Below are positions 49,001-59,523 of a DNA stretch of 64,000 bases, piece by piece. Made by a program: the position numbers and the translations under genes. Each line of letters opens with the position of its first letter. Positions within the stretch are counted from its first letter, which is position 1. The stretch lies in contig NC_090280.1 in assembly GCF_037392515.1 (NCBI RefSeq), forward strand, positions 18,850,001 through 18,914,000. The letters are read 5' to 3'. Under the pieces are notes generated by a model, which was given only the letters and a program-made list of their open reading frames with translations, did no database searches and was not told the origin of the DNA. The stretch is from Haliotis asinina (lineage: Eukaryota; Mollusca; Gastropoda; Lepetellida; Haliotidae).

Positions 49001-51062
49001 TGATCACTACCACTGCTATGTACTGATCACCACCACTGCTGTGTACTGATCACGACCACTGCTGTGTACTGATCACGACCACTGCTGTGTACTGATCACC
49101 ACCACTGCTGTGTACTGATCACCACCACTGCTGTGTACTGATCACCACCACTGCTGCGTACTGATCACGACCACTGCTATGTACTGATCACCACCACTGC
49201 TGTGTACTGATCACGACCACTGCTGTGTACTGATCACGACCACTGCTGTGTACTGATCACGACCACTGCTGTGTACTGATCACGACCACTGCTGTGTACT
49301 GATCACGACCACTGCTGTGTACTGATCACGACCACTTCTGTGTACTGATCACCACCACTGCTGTGTACTGATCACGACCACTGCTGTGTACTGATCACGA
49401 CCACTGCTGTGTACTGATCACGACCACTGCTGTGTACTGATCACGACCACTGCTGTGTACTGATCACGACCACTGCTGTGTACTGATCACGACCACTGCT
49501 GTGTACTGATCACGACCACTGCTGTGTACTGATCACGACCACTGCTGTGTACTGATCACGACCACTGCTGTGTACTGATCACCACCACTGCTGCGTACTG
49601 ATCACCACCACTGCTGTGTACTGATCACGACCACTGCTGTGTACTGATCACGACCACTGCTGTGTACTGATCACCACCACTGCTGTGTACTGATCACGAC
49701 CACTGCTGTGTACTGATCACCACCACTGCTGTGTACTGATCACCACCACTGCTGTGTACTGATCACGACCACTGCTGTGTACTGATCACGACCACTGCTG
49801 TGTACTGATCACCACCACTGCTGTGTACTGATCACGACCACTGCTGTGTACTGATCACGACCACTGCTGTGTACTGATCACGACCACTGCTGTGTACTGA
49901 TCACGACCACTGCTGTGTACTGATCACGACCACTGCTGTGTACTGATCACGACCACTGCTGTGTACTGATCACGACCACTGCTGTGTACTGATCACGACC
50001 ACTGCTGTGTACTGATCACCACCACTGCTGTGTACTGATCACGACCACTGCTGTGTACTGATCACGACCACTGCTGTGTACTGATCACGACCACTGCTGT
50101 GTACTGATCACGACCACTGCTGTGTACTGATCACGACCACTGCTGTGTACTGATCACCACCACTGCTGTGTACTGATCACGACCACTGCTGTGTACTGAT
50201 CACCACCACTGCTGTGTACTGATCACCACCACTGTTGTGTACTGATCACGACCACTGCTGTGTACTGATCACGACCACTGCTGTGTACTGATCACCACCA
50301 CTGCTGTGTACTGATCACCACCACTGCTGTGTACTGATCACGACCACTGCTGTGTACTGATCACGACCACTGCTGTGTACTGATCACCACCACTGCTGTG
50401 TACTGATCACGACCACTGCTGTGTACTGATCACGACCACTGCTGTGTACTGATCACGACCACTGCTGTGTACTGATCACCACCACTGCTGTGTACTGATC
50501 ACGACCACTGCTGTGTACTGATCACGACCACTGCTGTGTACTGATCACGACCACTGCTGTGTACTGATCACGACCACTGCTGTGTACTGATCACCACCAC
50601 TGCTGTGTACTGATCACGACCACTGCTGTGTACTGATCACGACCACTGCTGTGTACTGATCACGACCACTGCTGTGTACTGATCACCACCACTGCTGTGT
50701 ACTGATCACCACCACTGCTGTGTACTGATCACCACCACTGCTGTGTACTGATCACGACCACTGCTGTGTACTGATCACGACCACTGCTGTGTACTGATCA
50801 CGACCACTGCTGTGTACTGATCACCACCACTGCTGTGTACTGATCGCGACCACTGCTGTGTACTGATCACGACCACTGCTGTGTACTGATCACCACCACT
50901 GCTGTGTACTGATCGCGACCACTGCTGTGTACTGATCACCACCACTGCTGTGTACTGATCACGACCACTGCTGTGTACTGATCACGACCACTGCTGTGTA
51001 CTGATCACGACCACTGCTGTGTACTGATCACGACCACTGCTGTGTACTGATCACGACCACTG
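28021..51062 (+). repeat. 23-bp satellite array, about 1,000 copies
   Basis: The unit is TGATCAC, then C or G, then ACC, then ACTGCTGTGTAC (23 bp), head to tail with one orientation throughout. The measured period is 23 in every block inspected, and (51062-28021+1-100)/23 is about 997 units. Each unit holds TGATCA (BclI site) and GTAC (RsaI site). Position 8 is a C/G two-allele site; rarer variants are TGCGTAC, TTTAC, CACTACC and ATTACGACCACAG. The first two units (28021-28070) are degenerate and carry indels, as expected at an array edge, while the right edge stops sharply at CACTGAGGAG. TGATCA reads as a stop on both strands and 23 is not a multiple of 3, so no long frame crosses a canonical array; it is non-coding. 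The true length is unknown because of the gap. Confidence 0.98.
42518..42617. other. Assembly gap (100 N) inside the satellite
   Basis: Exactly 100 Ns, the conventional length for a gap of unknown size. The right side (42618-42800) is dense in unit-breaking indels, typical of low-quality read ends. Confidence 0.97.
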
Positions 51063-51472
51063 AGGAGTATGTGCAATTTGATTTATTTACGATAACTTTT
51101 CACAGAATGAGTGAAACACTTTGAAATTTTGACAATGTATTTTGTGAAGTCAGATCTTCGAGATTCTGTAATAATTTGGTCAATATGGTTCCCGTATTTA
51201 CATAAATTGTCACATAAGATTTTATCGTCACCACCCTGACCAGTAAGCCACACGACTACAAACAAATACGTCAGCAATATGTAATCCTCAGTAATGATAG
51301 ATATGAACGGACCAAATATTCAGCTTCAAATCAGTCCTAAACAATAAGTGTGTACAACCCATCAGTTACTCCAATTATTACACACTTGCAGTAAATATTC
51401 TTGAAAATGTGGTCACTATCACTCATAGTGATAGCTGTGCAGAATCATTAGCCCTTGAAGCCTGCAGTACAA
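51063..51472. other. Unique flank right of the satellite
   Basis: No coding signal or repeat recognised. The change from array to flank is abrupt. Confidence 0.45.
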
Positions 51473-51580
51473 GGGCTAGATTTTCGAAGCACTCTTAGCG
51501 CTAAGATAGTCGTAAGTGCCATACATTAACATTACCTTACCCCTATCTTAGCGCTAAGAGAGCTTCGAAAATCTAGGCTC
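51473..51580. mobile_element. Hairpin (foldback) MITE, ~105 bp
   Basis: The left arm GGGCTAGATTTTCGAAGC, ACTCTTAGCGCTAAGATAG is mirrored by CTATCTTAGCGCTAAGAG, AGCTTCGAAAATCTAGGCTC. The arms are about 38 bp with a ~30-base centre. From memory, elements with TTAGCGCTAA and TCGAAAATCTAG arms are common in mollusc genomes. Confidence 0.8.
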
Positions 51581-51899
51581 ACGGTTCCATAGGGTGGTCC
51601 TACCGCCCTCGTCACTTTTGAAAAATAATGTGCCCAAGAAGCGTTCTATTTTTTATTCAACCTAAGGTTATTGTTTACGTTTCTTTGGTAGTTTATGAAT
51701 ACCAGTCATAACCAGTTTCAGTTACGACTGGTTCCTTTGATCACTGCTTGTCTACTCATAAAGGTTTTGGATCTGACAAATCTGGACGAACCTTCCAGTG
51801 CATCATGGCCTTTTCAATATGACCTTCCGAAGGGAAAAATATTGGGAATCAATCATACCTTGTGAACTGTGAAATGACTCTTCATTTTCTTGTGGGTGC

Positions 51900-52200
51900 T
51901 GACATAACCATAGACGTTGATACTGGCGTCGTCGCTGTTTCTCCCTACTCTAGTGTTTACAGTGTCAGATGTTGTAACATTAACATCATCGTTGATTTTG
52001 ACGCTGCTGATTCAACGTTGTCGTAGCCGTGATCAGAGACTGTAACATACATGTTATCGTTGACGTTGCTTCATCGTCGATTTGGACGCTGTTGCTTCAT
52101 TGTCGACATTGATGCTGCTGTTCCATCGCTGACTTTGATGTTGCTATTCATTGTCAGTTTTGACGCAGTTAGGTCATCGTTGACGTTGACGTTGCGGCAA
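51900..52200 (+). repeat. Degenerate ~33-bp minisatellite
   Basis: Repeats of the form CATCGTTGACGTTG, GATGCTGCTG, TTTCATTGTCGAC recur about every 30-36 bp, clearest at 52040-52200 and diverging toward 51905. Confidence 0.7.
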
Positions 52201-52236
52201 AGACGATTGGTTGAAGGCACTGCAGTTGATATTACC

Positions 52237-52440
52237 TCACAGTGTCAGGTCTAATGTCACTGCATGAACATCAGGCTGCTTCGACCTCCTTATGTTCAAT
52301 AATGAGGGACACTTCGCGTGGATGTACAAGATGACATACGAGATGATCCATGAGATAAGTACGTGCCACACGTAACTGTATCTCTGTCTTCGACGATGCT
52401 GATACTTAATCCAGTTATTCATAATGATTAGCTTGCCCAT
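52237..52440 (-). CDS. Candidate small single-pass membrane ORF or terminal exon
   Basis: 67-codon frame beginning MGKLIIMNNWIKYQHRRRQR with a hydrophobic segment HVLISWIISYVILYI and a polar tail ending VTLDLTL. Many codons end in C or G (TAC, ATC, GTC, CAC), unlike the chance frames around it. The arrangement of a basic cluster, then a membrane span, then a short tail suits a type I or tail-anchored topology. The ATG is preceded by GACACCAG, so it could equally be the acceptor of a last coding exon. No homology recognised; this could be chance. Confidence 0.25.
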   Translation of the reverse strand: MGKLIIMNNWIKYQHRRRQRYSYVWHVLISWIISYVILYIHAKCPSLLNIRRSKQPDVHAVTLDLTL

Positions 52441-52659
52441 CTGGTGTCTTGATCATTTGTTTGGTTCATCGAAAGGGCATAAACTGTAATTACACGGAAG
52501 ATCGTGTTAGAGGTTTTACAGGTATTATTGGGGGTCAGTTTGGTGTGGGAGACTGATGTGAGGATTATGTGAGGGAAATCAAAACTTCTGAACCAGGGCG
52601 AGTGTACAACGAAGGACAAACCTGAGATGAGAGCGCCCGATGTATATGAGAGCACATAT

Positions 52660-54480
52660 TTAACGGTGCTATACGTATTGGATGAGGATGAAGTTACACC
52701 TGCCGATGATGATGTTGTTGCTAATTAATAATGTTAGTAGTAATTATAATGATGGTACTCTTGGTAATGACGTACACGTGACAGCGCTGATTGTGATAGC
52801 AGTAGTGATGATGTTGATGATGATGTTGATGATAATGTTGTTGTTGTTTATGATTAGCGTGGGTTACCTTTTTGTTTATCTAGACTACGGCAAGCGGCAA
52901 ACTAATACTCACTCTTGTACTTTATTATTGATACGTGATAGAAATTGATGTTGTTCTCGGAGAATGCGGGTATTGTCGTTTACTTGCCATTCGAAACACT
53001 CTGACAAATTCATCCAGACGAAAGACACTTTTATAATAAACTAAAATTAATAGTGCCTCGATGTTCGTTATAACCGAGGTATATACAGAGGATGCTACAC
53101 GGTCGTCCGTATGATACGACTTTTGTTACACGAGTTTATGTACTATTGGTATGAAACGAGCGAAAGCAAGTGTAATAAAAATGGTATTTCACAGAAGCGG
53201 GTTTAGGATTCTGGTTATTAGTCTCCAACATAGACTGACAGAACCAGCTGCCTACGCCATGACGACTCCCAGCAATCCACGAGTCAAGCATGGTCTAATA
53301 GCATTGTGACAGAGGTATCAACATTGTGACGTCATATGTCCTGCTCAACGCGATGTTCTTACACAATCAGGAGATAAACATCATTTATCATCCAAAACTG
53401 TGTTCCACAGGAGATATCACTTGTGTGAGATCAGGCGATATCTCCTAGGAGAATTCGTTTTGACTGTAGATTTTGTACATTGCCCTGACAATGCTATGAC
53501 ACAGCTCAAATCTGTCGTACTCGTATCATGCTTCAATGACCTGTTGCTTCCCAACTAATTGATCTATTTGAGTAAAATAACTGGAAATGCTGATAAAGAA
53601 CACTGTCCAACAACACTCGTAAGGTTAGTTGGTGTCACCAGTCTAGAAGTTATGTAGGCCTAGAATGACATCACTGCACTGCAAATACAATGGCAGCTAC
53701 GTGTTCAGAGATGTATATTTTTCATTGAAAACTAATAAAGAATGATTTTGGATGATAAATAGAATCTCACCCTCGTCTCTACTGACAAACCTCGGATATT
53801 TGTTACTTTGTCAACTTGTGTTGATATATTTGATATCAATAGACACTTGGGTGAGATTCTCTATGTGCTGGCCAATGAGGTAATGACACTGTACAATATT
53901 AAACAGTGACATCTTCAATGCGGGAATAAGAATGGGTTTTGGTCACGTCATGAGAACGACATGTCAAGCTCTCGTGAACTTAAGATCTCGTAACTTTTCT
54001 CGCAGCATTCGTATCTCCTATACCGTAACATAGGAAGTACGGACGCAACGAAAAAAAGTTCTGAGATCGTAGGCTTACTAGCGCCGTGTGAAAGGGGGCC
54101 CTGAATGCTGAGCCATGGCGCACATTTTTAGAAAGTCTGGATGAGAAATGTTGTGCAAGAATTGCGTTTGCGCGGCACTGAGTCTACCTTCGCCTGCGAA
54201 ATAACACAGAAGTGTAAATTTCTTTTAAGATGCTGTTACTTCAAGTTTAAATAAGTGGGCGGTTTGAGAAGTGTACACTGTAATAGTGTCCGAGTTTTTT
54301 ATGCCTTAAGAAACAATAAATTTCCCCACCTTTTACCGTACACCCAAAATGCACAGTGCGATGACTGTTTTAATGAGGTCTCCTTAGAAAACTGTAACTG
54401 AAGAAAATACTGCCTGATATCTAAACGTCCTAGCAATATTGGATTCATATGCTTGTGTATGTGGTTATAAATACAGTATA
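52660..54480. other. Intergenic, no gene recognised
   Basis: GATGATGTTGTTG-type simple sequence at 52700-52860 makes a spurious Met/Leu-rich frame. A small stem (AGGAGATATC at 53409 with GATATCTCCT at 53437) is present. No coding signal. Confidence 0.45.
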
Positions 54481-54481
54481 A

Positions 54482-54655
54482 GGGCGGTGGGGTAGCCTAG
54501 TGGTTAACGCGTCCGCTCGTCACGTCGAAGACCCTGGTTCGATTCCCCACATGGGTACAACGCTTGTAGCCCCATTCCTTCTGTACCGCGAAGTGATATT
54601 GCTTGAATATTAATAAAACAAATATAGGCTTAAAATAAACTCACTCACCCACCCA
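54482..54655 (+). repeat. tRNA-derived SINE, full length
   Basis: GGGCGGTGGGGTAGCCTAGT, GGTTAACGCGTCCGCTCG, CCTGGTTCGATTCCCCACAT (intact B box), a body with CCCCATTCCTTCTG, TTGCTTGAATATTAAT, AAATAAACTCACTCACCC. Confidence 0.85.
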
Positions 54656-55054
54656 CTCACTATGCATTCAATATAAAAAAGTGGCTTGTTATTAACGACG
54701 AAAATTGTGGTAGTTGACGTGGCGTCATTGTTTATAGATTGATGGCTGTTAATATAAAAATCTATTAAGGAGAATTTAATATCGTCATGACTATAATTTA
54801 GTTGTTGGGTACCAATAAACTGAATATTGATTGATCAGTTGGAGTTTAACATAAATAACAATGAGCTGGGTGTGAATTATAGTAGAGGATATTTCCATGC
54901 TATTCAAGATCAGCACAGCCTTCGGCAGGTGTTACGGTCCTATTCCTATGTGTCGTGCTTTGCGAGTTTTCGAATTGTGAATACGCTGACCGCGTCAGCA
55001 CGTCGTTTTCAGTTTAGGTGTTTCAGCATGGCTTGTCTGCAATTTGGATTTAGG

Positions 55055-55738
55055 TCCTGGCTATAACTTTGCCAATCTCAAAATGTCATATTTTGGGTAG
55101 GAAACCAGGCCTGTGAATGCTTTGAACGATGGTTTGGGTAGTTGTCCTGCGGGAAGATAAAAAAAGTTCCATTGAACACGTGAGCAGATGAAGTAAATTT
55201 CCCTTGAGAAGATCTGTGTAGCGCTCACTGCTCATATTCCCTTCAAATACACAGAGGGGCGTTGCCCGGACACAGATGTGCCACTTCACACGTTACATTT
55301 CGGACTGTACTTTGGGCGCTGATACTAATTTCAGTGTAATAGGAAACAACCAATAGTACAGCCAATAGCGGTTTTGGATCACCTGGCCTAGGAGCCTCCA
55401 AACTGCCACCTTGGCTCCCACAGCCACGAAAAAGAACTAGGGCTTTAGTTCTGGAAGATCTAGAAGCAAAGTGTAGCAGAAACAAACAATCTCCAAGCAG
55501 ATTATAGCAATTGTAGCATTGCTAAATCATCCATACTGAGGATCACTGCAGCTGTTGTCTGCTAGCAAGTAAACAAAGGGGTATATAACTCTTCAGAAAA
55601 CTAATGAAAAAAGGAATTTTAACGGAGTTGTCTCTCCTGAATGAAACCATGCACTTGATATCTGGTCAATGTTGTTTATACTAGAAATCCTTTCAAACAT
55701 ATTCCTAAAATTCTCAATAATTTCTGGTCATACTACAT
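55055..55738 (-). mobile_element. Tc1-like transposon remnant, 3' end missing
   Basis: Read on the minus strand, it opens with the TIR AGTATGACCAGAAATTATTG, AGAATTTTAGG, the same as the 21.44-kb element, then ATGGATGATTTAGC. A broken transposase follows: CEVAHLCPGNAPLCI, MSSERYTDLLKGNLLHLLTC, FPQDNYPNHRSKHSQAWFP and DWQSYSQDLNPN, which match the second-Asp and SPDLNPIE regions of Tc1 transposases. Several stops and frame changes; the 3' TIR is absent, so the copy is truncated near 55055. Confidence 0.8.
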
Positions 55739-56132
55739 GTATATGTAAATTTTTAAATTATGAATAATGATCTGTCTACTCACTGACCAACTGATAAATG
55801 ATATCCTTAACTTATTTTGTCCAGTATATTTAACCCACACGCATTGGCTTATGTCAGCGACAACCAGGACGGATCTGGAGACTTATCTTGTAGTTACGGA
55901 TCCTTGCACAATCAAGGCCCGCAACAGAATGAATTTTGGTTCCCCTTTGAATTCAGTGCAACGTAATAACCGACTAACTCACTCACTCATTCCAAATCGG
56001 CCGAGCGTACAAAGCTGAGGCGAGCATGAAACACGTGATACATGGTTCAAATTCCGGTTAACTCCACCACAGAACTGTATGACTCCAGGCTTCCCTCCAA
56101 TGACAAGCAGACACAGTCATAATAACAATATT

Positions 56133-56292
56133 GATGGCATGAGTTTAATTTCACGCCGCACCCAGCAATATTACAGTTATAAGGCGGTGGCCTGTAAATA
56201 ATCAGGCTAGACAATCCAGTGGTCAACAGCATGAGCATCGATCTATGCATTTGGAATGCGATGACATGGGCAAACCAAGTCAACTGATAATA
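56133..56292 (-). repeat. Long SINE, antisense, head missing
   Basis: ATGAGTTTAATTTCACGCCG, CACCCAGCAATATTACAG, TAAGGCGGTGGCCTGTAAAT, CTAGACAATCCAGTGGTCAA, GAGCATCGATCTATGCATTT, GGGCAAACCAAGTCAAC. Confidence 0.8.
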
Positions 56293-56631
56293 CAAGCAAT
56301 CATGCAGCGCTAAGCCTTACTCACTGCCCGTCGTAAGCCGAGTTCACACATGTCGTGCAACATTCCATATGTTCAACTTGAAATAAACCTGCTGAGCAAG
56401 ATGCGTGATATTAACATAAATTGCCTACTCGTATTCTGTGACCTACACAGGCTGCATGTAAGTGGTATGCATTGGCCCCTGAGCGCTGCATGCACAAGCT
56501 AGCTATGAATTAAATGATATATATGCATAATAGCATTGAGCTGTTTATTCAAGACAAAGTAACTGTATACTCGGCAGTCTGGAACAGTGTGAGTAAATAC
56601 CGAAGCATACGACTTTCTGGATGATCACCGC

Positions 56632-56762
56632 TTGGGTAGCCTAGTGGTTAAAGCGTTCGCACGTCACACCGAAGGCCCGGGTTCGATTCCCCACATGAGT
56701 ACAATGCGTGAAACCCATTTCTCGTGTCCCCTGCCCGGATATTGCTGGAAACCACACACGTC
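56632..56762 (+). repeat. tRNA-derived SINE
   Basis: TTGGGTAGCCTAGTGGTTAA, AGCGTTCGCACGTCACAC, CCGGGTTCGATTCCCCACAT (intact A and B boxes), GTACAATGCGTGAAACCC, CCGGATATTGCTGGAA. No CCA end or acceptor stem, so not a tRNA gene. Confidence 0.85.
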
Positions 56763-57659
56763 CGCTCCCTCCATTAGCACAGACTCCTCTGATTTCTGAA
56801 AAGACGAAGTATGTTTGCAAACCAGAGAACATATACAACATAAACGTTTGAGACTCCCCAGGCACCGTTAGCTAAAAGACAAAGCTATGAAGATATACTA
56901 TGATCAGATCCTGAAATGGGAGATGACACTAGATCTGACTGGCCCACACAATTTGCAAAAATACGGTCACATGCTATGCCAGTTATCTGCATATTGTGTC
57001 GGTGTTGCCCTGCAACCTTCATTTGAAGGCTACATGATGACCTCTAAGTTGTTCTGAGGACACAAACGGAACTGAATATTATGTAGAAATGAAGTAAATA
57101 CACAAGCGATAATACGTTTGTTTAGCCTGCTGGCGAATACACATATGAAGGTCCAGATGTACCAACCATTATTAAAACAGTTGAGCCTATTCCATGCTTC
57201 TGCTCTGCACTATGTTCAGTGGTAAGTGATTTTCCAGTTTGCCTCTAATGATGGAGCGGCTGCAAGGTAGCGTAATTGAATTTTTAATCGACCCCTTGAA
57301 CTAGGTACATCACTAAATCATGAAACCTAATTTCAACATACATTCAAGCGCTCAATGATTAATTGTGTGCAGTAGGAGCCCCAAGTGACTTCAGATCGCT
57401 GTAGTAGAAAAGTTGGAAATAATCCGAAAGTTATACACATTGACGTGTTCCTGGTAATGTTTCAGCAATAGATTATCAAACAGAAAGACACCAGGTGTTC
57501 AGATATGATCAAATGTCCGTGGTAACGTTTCTGCAGATACACAGCAATCCGCAGACAAACGTATACACGATGCCCTATGACACAACTCGACGATGATTAA
57601 TTCATATGTCATGACAACATGTGTTTCGATTAGAATTGTACCTTAATGCCGTATATCAA
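56763..57659. other. Intergenic, nothing recognised
   Basis: No coding signal. A lone copy of the GACACCAGGTGTTC motif of the neighbouring 96-bp repeats appears at about 57487. Confidence 0.4.
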
Positions 57660-57689
57660 GTTCTGTCCAGGTGGAAGACACGTGCCAGG

Positions 57690-58632
57690 TAGGTTATAAT
57701 GACACCCGGCGTTCACAGAGAGAACATTATTGATCGACAAGTTCTGTCAGTGGTATGGAAGACACGTGATACAGCAAGACATGATGGAAGACACATGGCA
57801 TAGTAAGGGAATTTTGGCTCCCGGTGTCCACAGGAAGAATATTGTTGGTCTGTTAGTTCTGTCCAGGTAAAGACAATGATACGGACGACACGTGGCACAG
57901 TAAGGCATATTGGCACCCGGTGTCCATAGAAAGAACATTGTTGGCCTGTTAGTTCTGTCCAGGTACAGACAATGGTATGGAAGACACATGGCACAGTAAG
58001 GCATATTGGCACCCGGTGTCCCTAGAAAAAACATTGTTGGTCTGCCAGTTCTGTCCAAGTAAGGACAATGGTATGGAAGACACATGGCACAGTAAGGCAT
58101 ATTGGCACCCGGTGTCCATAGAAAGAACATTGTTGGTCTGTCAGTTCTGTCCTTGAAAAGGCAACGATTTGGAAGACACATAATACAGTACTGCATAATA
58201 ACACACGTTGTCCACAGATAGCACATTATTGATCTGTCTGTGCTGCCCAAGTGAAGGAAGCCGACAGGAAGACGCTTCGTGAAGTCATAAGGTAACGCGT
58301 CAAAGACACCAGGTGTTTGCATGAGGAACAAACGGGTCATGTCGGGTCTGTCCTAGAGACTTAATTTTCTCCGTGAAACATGCTTGAACAAGTAGGACAC
58401 CAAGCCTTCCTGTAACCAGGTGACTAGTTTGAAGACAGATGCAGAAAATATATAGAAACAATTTCCTACCGTAACAAATTCAAACACACTATGACACCGT
58501 GTGTCCACAGAATGTCCAAGGAAGTCCTAGATGCATCCAATTTAAGGAGAGAACATGGAGACGTTTTGGACAAAACGAAAAAATCCTGACAAATACTGAC
58601 TTGACACCAGACGTCCTTCATGCCACCTCGCC
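57690..58632. repeat. Degenerate 96-bp tandem repeat array beside the GTPase gene
   Basis: A GACACC(C/A)GGTGTCC-like motif recurs near 57700, 57812, 57912, 58009, 58105, 58200, 58304, 58397, 58492 and 58604, spacings 93-112, mostly 95-97. The four central units (57870-58160) are nearly identical and share GGTATGGAAGACACATGG, CACAGTAAGGCATATTGGC, AGAACATTGTTGG and AGTTCTGTCC. Because 96 is a multiple of 3 these units leave a 197-codon minus-strand frame open (58340-57747) with a 32-residue repeat (MPYCAMCLPYHC, YLDRT, RPTMFFLWTPGAN). Outer units have other lengths, which argues against coding. The last unit ends at the GTPase stop codon. Confidence 0.85.
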
Positions 58633-59280
58633 TCAGGCGTTGCTTGTACATTTTCGTAATTCTTGACCTACTCTGGTATAATGCTTCACAATTTGCTCAA
58701 TCACTTTATAAACATAATCATCATCCTCCGCTGAAACTTCCACATACCCATGCTCCCACTGGCATGTGATACCAAGGTCCCTGGTCACACTGTCCACCCT
58801 CTCAGTAGGCCCAGCGATGTCCACCTTGTTGGCCACGAACACAATAGGAACAGTTTGACCATGGTGGTCCAGGAGATTCTCCCTCTCGGCCACCACGGAC
58901 TGGAAAGAATCAGCATCCGTGAGGGAGTAAACAAGAAGATAGGCATCACTTACAGGAACTCTTTCCAAAGACGCTACTGTGGATGTGACCCGTTTGGTTA
59001 TTTCAAGGTCCATATCAGCGATTCCATAAGCGTCATACGTCGTCTTCAGGGACACCGTGTCCACTGTCTCCTTCCAGAGTTCCTGTAGCCTGGAGATAAG
59101 GGTGCTTTTACCGACACCATGGTCGCCACAGACTGCAAGGCGGAAGCTTCCAACGTCGTCAAAACCGTCCTTGTTGAGGGTGACCTCCATCTTGGTAATT
59201 TTCGCTGTGTTATTAACAATGGTCCTACTCCAGGTTCTACTCGATGTACATTCAGTGACTGGGCAGCAGTTAGTGCACAT
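58633..59280 (-). CDS. Ras-like small GTPase with degenerate switch II
   Basis: Up to 215 residues in one exon. A second Met, MEVTLNKDGF at residue 31, is the more likely start (185 aa) because the preceding 30 residues are not GTPase-like. Motifs: P-loop GDHGVGKST (G1), NKVD (G4) and VSAED (G5) are intact, so it should bind guanine nucleotide. The G3 DxxGQ motif is replaced by ADMDLEITKRVTS, so hydrolysis is probably weak or altered. Core strands match Ras (FRLAVCGDHG, DAYLLVYSLTDADSF, VPIVFVANKVD). The C terminus (LRKCTSNA) holds a Cys four residues before the last Ala but is not a classic CAAX box, so lipid attachment is uncertain. It looks like a divergent Ras-family switch protein such as those expanded in molluscs; the exact subfamily is not assigned. 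Confidence 0.87.
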   Translation of the reverse strand: MCTNCCPVTECTSSRTWSRTIVNNTAKITKMEVTLNKDGFDDVGSFRLAVCGDHGVGKSTLISRLQELWKETVDTVSLKTTYDAYGIADMDLEITKRVTSTVASLERVPVSDAYLLVYSLTDADSFQSVVAERENLLDHHGQTVPIVFVANKVDIAGPTERVDSVTRDLGITCQWEHGYVEVSAEDDDYVYKVIEQIVKHYTRVGQELRKCTSNA

Positions 59281-59523
59281 GTTTATATATACGGTATAAG
59301 TACTGGATCAATATGCCGTTAGTCGACGATTGTCATGAATGATTCAGTTTATTCCCTATGACAGATATTTATGAGGTATATATGGTATATATGGTACATA
59401 TGATATATATGTATTGATGTTTACTGTCGCATAACTCAGTCACTTACCAAGAGTACGTTCACAGCTGCATATCAGCAGGGCCTATATAAATGTTCGGTTA
59501 TTTGATATTTGTACAGGAGCAGC

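Noticed and set aside
28021-51062. CRISPR-like repeat array
   Set aside because: Units abut with no spacers, the unit is 23 bp, and the genome is eukaryotic.
52682-52948. 88-codon membrane-like frame
   Set aside because: It is translated GATGATGTTG-type simple sequence, giving a Met/Leu run.
53409-53446. 10-bp inverted repeat as a MITE or regulatory site
   Set aside because: Stem too short and flanks show no duplication; likely chance.
56632-56762. Functional tRNA gene
   Set aside because: A and B boxes are clear but no acceptor stem or anticodon loop can be drawn, and many similar copies occur; it is a SINE head.
57747-58340. 197-codon Cys-rich repeat protein
   Set aside because: Kept open by the 96-bp unit length; outer units with other lengths do not preserve the frame. 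Left as a check, not a gene.
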